Below are positions 1-8,022 of a stretch of DNA of 40,202 nucleotides, piece by piece; the first letter of the stretch is position 1; every line of letters begins with the position of its first letter. The stretch spans positions 1 to 40,202 of the forward strand of contig CAZWLA010000008.1 of NCBI GenBank assembly GCA_964633845.1, given 5' to 3'. The notes beneath the pieces were generated by a model. That model worked only from the letters and a program-made list of their open reading frames with translations. It had not been told where the DNA came from and ran no database searches. Source of the DNA: JADHTT01 sp964633845. GTDB lineage: Bacteria > Campylobacterota > Campylobacteria > Campylobacterales > Arcobacteraceae. A program made the translations under genes and the position numbers.

Positions 1-18
1 TCCCTCTCTTGACACCAT
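1..18 (+). other. attL: attL: left attachment core, tRNA 3'-end-like
   Basis: The first 18 bases (tccctctcttgacaccat) are identical to the last 18 bases of the window. They read as the last T-loop base, a T-stem strand (ccctc), an acceptor strand (tcttgac), a discriminator A and CCA. That is what is expected if the phage entered the 3' end of a tRNA gene and restored it. The rest of the tRNA would lie to the left, outside the window, so its identity cannot be stated. The integrase gene begins 64 bp away, the usual position. An alternative is a terminal overlap of a circular assembly. Confidence 0.75.
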
Positions 19-81
19 TTTTAGGAATTTCATTTCCAAAAACTCCCCAAACCCCCATTAAATCGAATCTAGCGAACATCA

Positions 82-1218
82 TTAAGCTCCAATTTTTTGA
101 TCAAATTTTAGGTGTGCAGTTTTTTGTGCAGTTTTTTCACCTAAATTGAAATCATCCAAGAAAGTAGCTCTTTTAACTTTATCATCTTTAATATATTTCG
201 TATATTTAGATAATGTCATTGAAACATCTGCATGTCCAAGTGTTCTTGATACCCAAACGATATCTTCACCTTTTGATATCATTAATGATGCAAAAGTGTG
301 TCTTGTTTGATATAGTGTTCGATAATCTAATTCACAAAGTTTTAGTGTATTTTTCCAAACACCATCTCTTAAATGGTTTGATCCTGAATGATTGTTACCT
401 TTAGTGTTTAGAAAAACAAAACTTTGTCTAAGGTATGTATCCTTCTTTTGAATCATTAGTGCATCTCTTACAAGTGGTAGCATATCAATACTTCTAATAC
501 TACTAGAAGTTTTTGGTGTACCAACTATACCTTTTCTTACTGATCGTTTTATACTAATAGTATTTGAAGCAAAGTTTATATCTTCCCATTTTAAAGCTAA
601 GATTTCACCAGTTCTCATACCAGTAAAGAAAGCTATTTGGAAAAAGTTTTTTTGCCATCCAGTAGCTTTTGATAAAATAAGTTTTACTTCATCAAGATTA
701 AATGGTTGAACTTCCACTTTAGTAGTTTTCTCTGCATCTACTAGATCAAAGTAATTCTTATCAATAAGTTCATCTTTTTTTGCTTCTTCAAGTATAAATC
801 TAAATATACCTCTAATACCATTAACTGTCTTACCAGCAAGACCACTATCAATAAGTGACTTTTGCCATTTTTGTATGTCGTTTCGTTTGATATCTTTTAA
901 ATCATAGTTTTTAAAGAACGGGGCTATCTTATTTTCAAAAATCTTTTTATACTCTTTTGCAACAACTTCTTTTCTTCTACCTTTGTTTAGCTCTAAATTT
1001 TCTAAAGCATACTCTACAAAGTTGTTTGAAACTTTTGGTATAGATTTTTCTTTATGTAATTGTAGAAGTTGTGAATAGTGGTGTTTTTTGATCCATGATA
1101 CATTTTTCTTTGTTTCTTCAAGTCCAGTAGAATATCTTTTAAATACTCCATCAATTGAGCCTTGAACATAGATCTTATTTCCTCTAATTGTCCAGCCTTG
1201 TGTGTTTTTATTTGCCAT
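82..1218 (-). CDS. int: Tyrosine-family phage integrase
   Basis: Site-specific recombinase that would integrate and excise the element at the 18-bp att core. At 378 aa it is a usual length for the family. The N-terminus (about residues 8-55, WTIRGNKIYVQG...) resembles an arm-DNA-binding domain. It is followed by a SAM-like core-binding domain (about 65-165) and the catalytic domain. Visible catalytic elements are the Arg in TGMRTGEI (near 201), TRHTFAS (near 305, with Tyr where many relatives have the first His), LGHADVSMT, and the Tyr in SKYTKYI (near 338). The ATG has a good ribosome-binding site, AAGGA, followed by the GGATGCAC box shared with three other leftward ORFs. The start overlaps the end of the upstream HTH gene by 11 bp, so the two are probably translated together. 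Confidence 0.95.
   Translation of the reverse strand: MANKNTQGWTIRGNKIYVQGSIDGVFKRYSTGLEETKKNVSWIKKHHYSQLLQLHKEKSIPKVSNNFVEYALENLELNKGRRKEVVAKEYKKIFENKIAPFFKNYDLKDIKRNDIQKWQKSLIDSGLAGKTVNGIRGIFRFILEEAKKDELIDKNYFDLVDAEKTTKVEVQPFNLDEVKLILSKATGWQKNFFQIAFFTGMRTGEILALKWEDINFASNTISIKRSVRKGIVGTPKTSSSIRSIDMLPLVRDALMIQKKDTYLRQSFVFLNTKGNNHSGSNHLRDGVWKNTLKLCELDYRTLYQTRHTFASLMISKGEDIVWVSRTLGHADVSMTLSKYTKYIKDDKVKRATFLDDFNLGEKTAQKTAHLKFDQKIGA
113..136 (+). repeat. Integrase arm-type tandem repeat, left end
   Basis: Two exact tandem copies of TGTGCAGTTTTT (113-124 and 125-136) lie inside the 3' end of the integrase gene. The same tandem pair with its flanks (26 bp identical, 112-137) recurs at 40032-40057 near attR. 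Repeated short sites on both arms of the attachment region are typical of arm-type binding sites of tyrosine integrases. In the protein the repeat encodes a KTAQKTAH stretch, so the sites constrain the C-terminus. The binding role is inferred. Confidence 0.6.
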
Positions 1219-1453
1219 AGTGCATCCTTATACTAGGCAAAATACTTACATCCACATATATTTTATTATTTTCTTTATAATAATCTACTTGTGGCTTAAA
1301 ATTTGCCTTAATATGATGAGATAAAGTTTGTCTTGATATGTCAAGCTCTCTTGCAAGATCTGGCATTGATACTTTTTTTAATATCATCTTTTCAATAGTC
1401 TGTAATCTATTATTAAGATTTAAAATATTTTGCTTTATCTCTACCATATCCAT
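1208..1453 (-). CDS. Small HTH DNA-binding protein, possible excisionase or regulator
   Basis: An 81-aa protein. I chose ATG 1453 (MDMVEIKQ) over in-frame starts further upstream because AAAGGA lies before it and the upstream starts fall inside the primase gene. The N-terminus is a short coiled helix (about 3-27). A helix-turn-helix follows at about 31-52 (MPDLARELDISRQTLSHHI), then a short beta-like segment (about 56-70, DYYKENNKIYVDVSIL). It lies between the primase and integrase and overlaps the integrase start by 11 bp. That position suggests a recombination directionality factor or an integrase regulator. No family was recognised with certainty, so the function is inferred from position and the HTH. 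Confidence 0.75.
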   Translation of the reverse strand: MDMVEIKQNILNLNNRLQTIEKMILKKVSMPDLARELDISRQTLSHHIKANFKPQVDYYKENNKIYVDVSILPSIRMHYGK

Positions 1454-1457
1454 AATA

Positions 1458-4397
1458 TTAACTTTCCTTTTTACTATCATTCTCATCAATAAGAGTAATA
1501 GATTTTGAATCAACACCATAATTTATAGAGGAAGTATTTATTTGTTGATTGTTGAATTTAAAACTAAATACTTCACTTGATTTGCAAGAAACACCCCTAA
1601 AGAATCGTGGTCTATTATTATCAATTGAATCAACTACAACACCTCTAATTTGACCCATATCACGAGATCCCTTAATCTCTTTTTTAAGCTCTTCAAAAAA
1701 TCTTACAGATTTAAGTTCATAACCTCTGTGTTCCATATATTCCTTATAGTGTGCATATAAAAGATCTTTTGGAATCATCACATCATCATTGGCATTAAGA
1801 CACTCTTTGATATATCTTCTAATTGGATTAGCTTTATCTTTATACTCTTTGATAGTATCTTTCATCTCTTGTGATTTTGTGAAGCCATTATTTTTAATAA
1901 GATTTTCTAAGTGCTTTAATACTAAGTTTAATATACCAGCTAATTCACTATTGAACCTTTTTGAAAGATCCATAATTCTATCTTCTTCTGCAATTACAAC
2001 ATTACAGTTTATTTGTAAGGCTCTTCTTAATACACCACCATCAAGTGTTGATGGATTTAATTCAATATTACCAGCACTTACAATCTTTGGTTGATTGATA
2101 CTTTTTAGTGTAAATGGTTTACCAAACTTTGGATTTATTGATATATCATCATTTGTAGATGTCAAAGCTTTTACATTGTCCATCTGTGAGTCTTTTAGAT
2201 TTTTACTATTAAACTCTGAACCAATATTTACAAACTTATTTACCAATGCTTCAAGTTCGTGTCCGTGCATCTGTTGAATATTTAGATTTGAATAGTTTTC
2301 ACCAAAGAATTTTTTAAGAAGATCAAGTAATACAGATTTACCATTTGCACCAGCTTCACCATAAAAGTATAAAAATGCTTCATATCTATGTGATGGCATA
2401 AAACAATAACCAATAAATTCTAATATTGTTGCTTGATTATCTTTATTTGGAAAAGATATATCTAAAAATTTTTGAAAGTTTTTGCAAGTAGCATTTGGAT
2501 CATAATCAAAGGCTAAAAGATTTGTACATACATCTTTTTTATCATGTATATTTTTAAATGTAACTTTTCCCTCATCTGTGATAAACATAGTACCATTTGT
2601 AAAGTTTATCACCCTTTTGTCTTTTTGATAATAGTGTCTAACTTCATTAATAGATAATGCACCAGTATAAAGATCCTCTTTTATCTCTTTTGCATTTCTT
2701 GTAGATACTTTATTTGCATCTACATGGGCTAGTGGCATCCACTTCCTGTATATAAATCCTAAAAGATCATCTTCACTCTCTTTTATTGGTTCATAATGAG
2801 TTCCAGTCCATACACAAATAGACTCACCAAATTTTGCAAGTGAAAAACCAGTTTTTTCAGTCATAGCTCTAAATGCTCTTACCATATCCGCAATAGATGT
2901 TTGTGAATATTTTGAATCAAAAGTTTTATAATTTTGAATCATCATTTCAATCATTTCAACATATTGAGTTGCTAGTTCTACTGGATCACCTGAAACATTT
3001 GTTAAATTATTTGCAAGGGCATTTACTGTATGTGTTTTAAAGTCTTTTAAATTCTTTTTCTTTTTGAATCTATCCATAAATTCCTTTAAGCCTTTGATAT
3101 CTTTTTGCCCTTTTACAGTAATAATATTAATAGGATTTTTATCTTTATCTTTTGAAACCCAAATTTTTTTGATATCTTGAACTGTTTTAAACTTCTCAAT
3201 AAAATAATCTTTTGATAGATCTAAATCTGTATAGCTTTCAATATCTTTAATGATCTCATTGTTTAGTGTGTGTGAACTAAATTCAAGTGCATGGATTATC
3301 TCATCTTTTGTTCTAAAGTTTTTATCTGCAATAAAATCAGATATATCATATTTATCAGCTAAGTTTCTGTTGATTTGAAAAAATAGTGTTATATAAGTAG
3401 CTTTTGCAACTTCACTAGTCTCTTTAAATCTTTTTATAGCACCTTTGTATCCAGCATGATCATTGTCAAACCATATATAAACTATCTTATCTTTTAGAAG
3501 ATGTTTATGTTGTTCCCAAGATGTTCCAGCTCCACCAAGAGTAAGAGTATTGATCCCGTATGATAATAAGTTAAGTGCATCTTTTTCACCCTCTGTGATA
3601 AATACTGTATCACTTTGGTGTTGTGCAAAATAGTCATAAGGAAAAGCAAAAGATGTTGGTGCATGGTATGATCTCCATTTACTATCTACTCTTTGTGCTA
3701 GATGTACTTTGTTTTCTTTATCCCAGATATATTTTTCTCTGGTCTTAATATCGTAAGTCTTACCATCTTTTGTTCTATTTAAAATACAAAAGCTTTGATG
3801 CTTGTCATCATAGCCAATATACTGATCACACCATTTTACAAACTCTTTTGATGTATGTGGAAATAGTTTATCATGAGCTTTCATCATCTCTAAAGATTTA
3901 TCATCACTTAATCTTTTAGAAAAAACATAAGATTTTTTTGTCATCTGTTGGATTGAAGTTGCTTTGTCTTTCTCAAGCTGTATAGCATCTTGCTTATCTT
4001 GCTCTAATCGTTTGGCTTTTTTATCTTCAATTAGTTTTTGCTGTAATTTTCTTTGCTCTATCTCTTCACTAGTCTCTACTGTAGTTTCTCTACCTTGATC
4101 AAAATTATAATTTATATCAAAGTTTTTGCAGATCTCTTTTAATGCACCTATAAAGTCAACACCTTTTATAGCTTGTGTAAGATCTATAATATTACCTTTT
4201 GTCTCACAACCAAAACAAACTAAATAATTTTTACCTTGTTTTCTTTTTACATTGTCTTTTGATCCACAAGCTGGACAAGAAAAAGTAAGTTTGTCTTTTC
4301 TTTCATATCCTAAATAGTTAGTTGCATACTCTTCTATGTCAATTTCAGTTTTAATATAATCTGTGATTTGTTCAATATTCATAGTATTAGTAATCAT
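1458..4397 (-). CDS. P4-type DNA primase-helicase
   Basis: A replication enzyme combining primer synthesis with a superfamily 3 helicase (979 aa). An N-terminal zinc ribbon has Cys41, Cys44, Cys61 and Cys64. A charged Gln/Lys-rich linker follows. A TOPRIM domain has the Glu in TEGEKDAL (near 266) and the acidic WFDNDHAG (near 312). The C-terminal D5/P4-like helicase has Walker A GEAGANGKS (near 679), a sensor-like SAGNIEL and the arginine pair in GGVLRRAL. The ATG at 4397 follows GAGGAG at good spacing and overlaps the end of the 138-aa gene. This is the only replication enzyme in the window; the host would supply polymerase. Phages and plasmids with this enzyme class often start at an origin bound by the same protein. 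I could not locate an origin. Confidence 0.93.
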   Translation of the reverse strand: MITNTMNIEQITDYIKTEIDIEEYATNYLGYERKDKLTFSCPACGSKDNVKRKQGKNYLVCFGCETKGNIIDLTQAIKGVDFIGALKEICKNFDINYNFDQGRETTVETSEEIEQRKLQQKLIEDKKAKRLEQDKQDAIQLEKDKATSIQQMTKKSYVFSKRLSDDKSLEMMKAHDKLFPHTSKEFVKWCDQYIGYDDKHQSFCILNRTKDGKTYDIKTREKYIWDKENKVHLAQRVDSKWRSYHAPTSFAFPYDYFAQHQSDTVFITEGEKDALNLLSYGINTLTLGGAGTSWEQHKHLLKDKIVYIWFDNDHAGYKGAIKRFKETSEVAKATYITLFFQINRNLADKYDISDFIADKNFRTKDEIIHALEFSSHTLNNEIIKDIESYTDLDLSKDYFIEKFKTVQDIKKIWVSKDKDKNPINIITVKGQKDIKGLKEFMDRFKKKKNLKDFKTHTVNALANNLTNVSGDPVELATQYVEMIEMMIQNYKTFDSKYSQTSIADMVRAFRAMTEKTGFSLAKFGESICVWTGTHYEPIKESEDDLLGFIYRKWMPLAHVDANKVSTRNAKEIKEDLYTGALSINEVRHYYQKDKRVINFTNGTMFITDEGKVTFKNIHDKKDVCTNLLAFDYDPNATCKNFQKFLDISFPNKDNQATILEFIGYCFMPSHRYEAFLYFYGEAGANGKSVLLDLLKKFFGENYSNLNIQQMHGHELEALVNKFVNIGSEFNSKNLKDSQMDNVKALTSTNDDISINPKFGKPFTLKSINQPKIVSAGNIELNPSTLDGGVLRRALQINCNVVIAEEDRIMDLSKRFNSELAGILNLVLKHLENLIKNNGFTKSQEMKDTIKEYKDKANPIRRYIKECLNANDDVMIPKDLLYAHYKEYMEHRGYELKSVRFFEELKKEIKGSRDMGQIRGVVVDSIDNNRPRFFRGVSCKSSEVFSFKFNNQQINTSSINYGVDSKSITLIDENDSKKES

Positions 4398-4803
4398 AAT
4401 TTAACTCCTCAACTGGAAATAAACTATTTTGATGTATATAAGTTTTAAGTGCATTGATTAATAGTTTAGCTTGTTTAATTTGCTTGAATGTAAATCTATA
4501 GAAGTATTTGTTTAATGTGGTTTTTTTAATACCAGTCATTTTAGATAACTCTACACAAAGATTATTTTCATTGTGAGATACTATAAGTGCTTTTTGTCTT
4601 AATTCATCTAATTGTTCGGCAAATGGATATCTATAGTTTTCCATAACATGAAGTTTGCCATCAACAATTTTAAACCTCTCATCATCTTTATTTTTGTGAT
4701 AAATAAGTTTAATATTGTTAGCATCAACTTCATTAATATCAGCAACAATTTGTACTGGTAAAAATATAGGCTTCATAAAGAACCTTGTAAGTAAAAATAT
4801 CAT
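4387..4803 (-). CDS. Hypothetical protein, first gene of the replication operon, HTH-like C-half
   Basis: A 138-aa protein with no recognised family. The N-terminal half (about 10-55) looks like a small mixed alpha/beta domain. The C-terminal half is helical, with an HTH-like stretch VELSKMTGIKKTTLNKYF (about 80-97) and a Lys-rich helix. The start at 4803 is supported by AAGGA with 7-base spacing. A later Met (residue 10) is possible. The gene overlaps the primase start. The leader just upstream contains a 22-bp hairpin whose loop is complementary to this gene's ribosome-binding site (separate entry), so its translation may be controlled. A role as a replication regulator or initiator accessory protein is a guess from context. 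Confidence 0.75.
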   Translation of the reverse strand: MIFLLTRFFMKPIFLPVQIVADINEVDANNIKLIYHKNKDDERFKIVDGKLHVMENYRYPFAEQLDELRQKALIVSHNENNLCVELSKMTGIKKTTLNKYFYRFTFKQIKQAKLLINALKTYIHQNSLFPVEELNYDY

Positions 4804-4817
4804 GTGTGCATCCTTAG

Positions 4818-4890
4818 AGTTTATTGATTAAGCCCAGTTGGAAATTCGGATGCACGGTGAATAAAACAAACTGGACTTAATCAATAAACT
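4818..4890 (-). promoter_or_regulatory. Long hairpin leader with anti-Shine-Dalgarno loop
   Basis: Arms at 4818-4839 and 4869-4890 form a 22-bp stem around a 29-base loop. In the leftward RNA every position pairs (21 Watson-Crick plus one U-G). On the other strand that position is an A-C mismatch, so the leftward RNA is the likely functional form. The loop carries GUGCAUCC, the exact complement of GGAUGCAC at 4806-4813. That box is the ribosome-binding site and spacer of the 138-aa gene only a few bases downstream. A loop-to-RBS pseudoknot, or the loop acting on other RNAs, would block translation. There is no U-run after the stem, so it is not a simple terminator. Confidence 0.65.
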
Positions 4891-5019
4891 ACTATTAGTT
4901 AAAAATATGTTATAATCTAATTATAATTAACTAGAAAATAAGTGTATTTTTAAAATTGTAGTATTATAAAACTTAAATATTAGTTAATTACACTTAATTT
5001 CAAGTACTAGGAAACTACT
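4891..5019. promoter_or_regulatory. Divergent promoter and operator region for replication operon and repressor
   Basis: This AT-rich spacer has a perfect TATAAT on the plus strand (4911-4916) and another on the minus strand (4920-4925), fitting back-to-back promoters. The 8-base element TTAGTTAA occurs at 4895-4902 and 4980-4987. Its inverse with one change (TTAACTAG) occurs at 4927-4934. These are candidate operators for the CI-like repressor encoded immediately to the right. No clear -35 boxes are visible, which is common in Campylobacterota-type promoters. Assignments are by inspection only. Confidence 0.5.
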
Positions 5020-5370
5020 ATGTCAATTAAAAAAGATACAATTGAAAGACTAAGAGAGGCTATAAGGTATGTTAAACATAATAAGTCTTTTAATATAAAA
5101 AACCAAGATGATTTTGCAAAAGAGCTTAATGTTGATATTTATAAAATAAGAAATATGTTAGGTGGATCCGTGGATATAAAGCCTGAATTTGCTTTAGACC
5201 TAAGAGATAAATTTGGTATAGATCCATGCTGGTTAATTTTTGGTACTGGTGTGATGAATGCTAAATTTAATCTTGATGGATATGAATCAGAAGTACTTTC
5301 AAATACAGAAATAACAAGTATGCTTAATGATCTAAAAGAAAAAATAGAAAAGCTAGAATCTAATATATAA
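5020..5370 (+). CDS. CI-like phage repressor, short form
   Basis: A 116-aa transcriptional regulator. The N-terminal HTH region (about 24-62: NQDDFAKELNVDIYKIRNML then KPEFALDLRDKFGIDPCWLIFGTG) matches the phage CI repressor N-terminal family. The WLIFGTG ending is typical of that fold. The C-terminus (about 88-116) is a coiled helix that probably dimerises. There is no LexA/S24-type self-cleavage domain, so induction would need another route, such as an antirepressor. The ATG has AGGAAA 5 bases upstream. The gene faces the replication operon across a promoter region with repeated TTAGTTAA elements. It also lies on the same strand as the late operon, with only 65 bp between it and the portal gene. 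Confidence 0.85.
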   Translation: MSIKKDTIERLREAIRYVKHNKSFNIKNQDDFAKELNVDIYKIRNMLGGSVDIKPEFALDLRDKFGIDPCWLIFGTGVMNAKFNLDGYESEVLSNTEITSMLNDLKEKIEKLESNI

Positions 5371-5376
5371 AAATCA

Positions 5377-5388
5377 TAAGACAAAAAA
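5377..5388 (+). promoter_or_regulatory. TAAGACAAAAAA intergenic motif upstream of portal
   Basis: One of several copies of TAAGACAA(AAA) found only between genes (5377, 7043, 26421; reverse strand at 36447 and 39651). Most lie just upstream of a gene and ahead of AT-rich DNA containing -10-like hexamers. A late-promoter element is a reasonable hypothesis but is not shown. Confidence 0.35.
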
Positions 5389-5406
5389 TCTATAAATAAT
5401 AAATAA

Positions 5407-5437
5407 CATAATCCCCTATAAAACTTTAGGGGTTATG
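5407..5437 (+). promoter_or_regulatory. Hairpin that sequesters the portal ribosome-binding site and start codon
   Basis: Bases 5407-5418 and 5427-5437 form an 11-bp stem with one bulged base (T5412) and an 8-base loop. The 3' arm contains the Shine-Dalgarno sequence AGGGG (5428-5432) and the first possible portal ATG (5435-5437). CCCCT in the 5' arm pairs directly with the SD. It could stop portal translation on repressor read-through transcripts in the lysogen. It could also act as a weak terminator, though no U-run follows. Confidence 0.55.
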
Positions 5438-7036
5438 ATGAAAACTGACAACAATAAAGATTTGGATCTTGCAAGATTCAATGAACTTTTTACAGCACAA
5501 GAAGAGATGCTACCAATATGGCTTAAGAGCGAAAGGCTATATAATTCACAACATTTAAAATCAGATTCTCAAAAAAGAAAAGACAAAAGAAGATCTGATC
5601 TTTTTATACCAATTACAAGAAATACAGTTAATATTATTAAAGCTATATTCACAACTGCATTTTTTTCAAATGGAAATCCAATAGAATTAGTACCAATTGG
5701 TGATGATGAAAATGAACTTTGGACTGATCGAAACAAAATACTTAAATACTACTACAACAAACTAAAACCAAACAAAGAACTAAGCAAAGCTTTTTTATCT
5801 GCCCTACTTTATAGAATTGGAATTGTTATAACTTATTGGGATGATCAAAAGAAAAAAGTGATCACTACAAATATACCAGTAACAGATATTGCCTTTGATA
5901 ATGAATGTGTAAATATTGATGATGTGCAAGAAATTGCATATAAATATTATGAATCAAATAGAATAATCAAACAAAAAATTCAAAATGGTTTTTACAATCA
6001 AAAGAAATTAATGAAAAAACTTTTTAGTGAAGATGATGGAACTAATAATAATAATAAAAGAAGAAAAATAAAAGTTTTATATACTCAAACTGCCAAAGGG
6101 TATAAAGTAAAAACATTTATAGGATCAACATTAGTACGAGTTTCTAATGTAAAAAATTCCCCTTTCCAGTATGGATATGCTTTAGAAAATATACCAGCTA
6201 TTGATGAAGATAAAAGAAAAGATGAAATCCTTTGTTATGGTATGGATGTACCAACTGTACTAAGTGAGATACAAGAAGAGATCAATAGAAAAAGAAATAT
6301 TAAAAATGATATTCAAGAAAAAATACTTAATCCTGATGTGTATGTAGGAGATAATGCAAAAGTAAAACCACAAGATTTAAACTATGGATCTGGTAAAAGA
6401 ATACGAGTAGAGGGTGATATATCTCAAATACAAGAAAGACAAGTACCAAGTGAATATGCACTTAATGCTGATTTGTCAATGTTAGCTGGTGATGTACAAA
6501 GTGCTGTAGGCGTAAACTCAATTCAAGAGGGTCAAACAAGTGCTAGTGATAGGCGATCTGCTGTAGCATTAGCAACTGTAAATAGTAATAGTTCAATGAG
6601 AATTGAAGAGATGATCATGTTAATTAAGGAGACTTTATTTGAGCATTGGGCTAAGACATGGACAAATATTGTATTTAAAAATGCAGATGATAGTGTAATT
6701 AATGCTGTAACTGGAAAAGAATATCCATTAGGTAGAAAAGGGAAAAGAGATTCTATTGAGTATGACTTACGAATTAATTTTGGTATGACACTTGATAAAG
6801 AAAAAAGGATACAAGATCTTCTGGGTATCTATCAAATAACTGCACAAAATCCAAATATAAATCCAAAAATAATTGAAAAGATGTTGAAAAAAATACTTGA
6901 TCTTAGAATTGGTGAAGATACAGATCTTGATGAATTATTTGTAGAAGTACAGCAAGAGGAACAAAATCAACCAACACCAGAACAATTAGAAGAACAAAAA
7001 CAAAAAGAAGCCCTACTTAATGGTGGATTGGCTTAA
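5435..7036 (+). CDS. Phage portal protein
   Basis: Forms the dodecameric portal ring at the capsid vertex through which DNA is packaged and ejected. At 533 aa it fits podovirus-type portals. Supporting stretches are the conserved N-terminal SDLFIPITRNTVNII, the central wing/stem region, and a typical AGDVQSAVGVNSIQEG segment followed by SDRRSAVALATVNSNS and a long helix. The C-terminal tail is Gln/Glu-rich (about 505-533). Two ATGs occur in tandem (5435, 5438); the second has better spacing from AGGGG. First gene of the late operon, behind the RBS-trapping hairpin. Confidence 0.88.
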   Translation: MMKTDNNKDLDLARFNELFTAQEEMLPIWLKSERLYNSQHLKSDSQKRKDKRRSDLFIPITRNTVNIIKAIFTTAFFSNGNPIELVPIGDDENELWTDRNKILKYYYNKLKPNKELSKAFLSALLYRIGIVITYWDDQKKKVITTNIPVTDIAFDNECVNIDDVQEIAYKYYESNRIIKQKIQNGFYNQKKLMKKLFSEDDGTNNNNKRRKIKVLYTQTAKGYKVKTFIGSTLVRVSNVKNSPFQYGYALENIPAIDEDKRKDEILCYGMDVPTVLSEIQEEINRKRNIKNDIQEKILNPDVYVGDNAKVKPQDLNYGSGKRIRVEGDISQIQERQVPSEYALNADLSMLAGDVQSAVGVNSIQEGQTSASDRRSAVALATVNSNSSMRIEEMIMLIKETLFEHWAKTWTNIVFKNADDSVINAVTGKEYPLGRKGKRDSIEYDLRINFGMTLDKEKRIQDLLGIYQITAQNPNINPKIIEKMLKKILDLRIGEDTDLDELFVEVQQEEQNQPTPEQLEEQKQKEALLNGGLA

Positions 7037-7042
7037 AAATCT

Positions 7043-7054
7043 TAAGACAAAAAA
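7043..7054 (+). promoter_or_regulatory. TAAGACAAAAAA intergenic motif upstream of the 110-aa gene
   Basis: Second copy of the recurring intergenic motif, 7 bases after the portal stop codon. AATCTTA and TAAGATT nearby (about 7038-7067) can form a short stem, so this spacer might also be an RNA processing or attenuation site. A CATAAT hexamer lies about 20 bases downstream. Confidence 0.35.
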
Positions 7055-7104
7055 GAAAAATAAGATTGTCATAATTTAAATGAAATAAATTAAAAGGAAA
7101 AAAA

Positions 7105-7437
7105 ATGGCAAAAAAAAGTCTAGGTAAAGTTATTAAGGTTCACTCAAGTGGTATTAGTGAAACAGATAAGGGTATTAAAGTATCTAAAGTTTTTAATTAT
7201 GGTGAAGAGATTGAATTTGATAGTGAGTCTAAAGAGTATTCAATTAAAGAGGGTACAAAATCTGCTGGTACTAAACAAGCTTTAGAAAAAAAAGTTAAAG
7301 AGTTATCAGATGAACTTGATGATTTAAAAAAAGAAAACGAATCTTTAAAAAAAGAAAACTTAGATTTAGTGTCACAAATTGATGATCTTCAAAAAGAAAA
7401 TACACCAATTATTGATGGTGAAGCTGGTGATGAATAA
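7105..7437 (+). CDS. Hypothetical coiled-coil protein between portal and scaffold
   Basis: A 110-aa protein. The N-terminal part (about 5-50) looks like a small beta domain. Residues 57-101 form a clear heptad coiled coil rich in Lys, Glu, Asp and Leu. The C-terminus is acidic. The ATG follows AAAAGGA. Its stop codon shares a base with the start of the next gene (TAATG), so the two are translationally coupled. The place between portal and capsid genes suggests a head assembly or minor virion protein. No family recognised. Confidence 0.7.
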   Translation: MAKKSLGKVIKVHSSGISETDKGIKVSKVFNYGEEIEFDSESKEYSIKEGTKSAGTKQALEKKVKELSDELDDLKKENESLKKENLDLVSQIDDLQKENTPIIDGEAGDE

Positions 7438-8012
7438 TGATTAGAAAATATGGATTATTTGCATTTTTAAAACAAATGGGGCTTTTTGGTTCTTATGCTG
7501 TTGATGATGCTGGTGCTGGTGCTGGTGATGATATAGGTGATCTTGATCTTGATGATCTAGGTGATGATGCTGGTGCTGGTGGAAATCCAAATCCTGATGG
7601 AGATGGTGATGATAAAACTTCCACGGGTGAAAGTTTGGAAGAATTAAAAGCTATGCAAAAGAAGATTCAAGAACTTGAAGCTGACAAAGAAGCTAGAGAA
7701 AATCAAGAAGCCCAACAAAGAGCAATTTCAAACCTTGAACAAAAGTATGATGGCTTTGATGCTAATGCTGTAAAGGATTATTTGGTTGAACTAAATAAGA
7801 CTGATCCAGATAAAGCTCAAGCACTAAATAATTCTGTTGGGTGGGAAAATGTTTGGATTACTGAATTAGCACCAAAGGTTGACAATGATGCTATTTCATT
7901 TGGTCGTAATGTCGCACCAGTTGATCGAAGCGAAGAGGTGCTTGAAAAAGTAAACGAAGGAACAGTTACATTTGCAGATGAGCAAGATGTACTGGGAAAA
8001 TTATTAGTATAA
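7437..8012 (+). CDS. Putative capsid scaffolding protein
   Basis: A 191-aa protein directly before the major capsid gene, the normal position of a scaffold. It has a short hydrophobic N-terminus (about 4-22), then a very acidic Asp/Gly/Ala-rich low-complexity stretch (about 23-63). A charged helical part follows (about 66-105: ELKAMQKKIQELEADKEAREN), and a C-terminal segment with conserved-looking WENVWITELAPKV. Low complexity plus helices is typical of phage scaffolds, whose sequences diverge quickly. Assignment rests on position and composition. The hydrophobic N-terminus is unusual for a scaffold. Confidence 0.65.
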   Translation: MIRKYGLFAFLKQMGLFGSYAVDDAGAGAGDDIGDLDLDDLGDDAGAGGNPNPDGDGDDKTSTGESLEELKAMQKKIQELEADKEARENQEAQQRAISNLEQKYDGFDANAVKDYLVELNKTDPDKAQALNNSVGWENVWITELAPKVDNDAISFGRNVAPVDRSEEVLEKVNEGTVTFADEQDVLGKLLV

Positions 8013-8022
8013 GGACAAAAAA

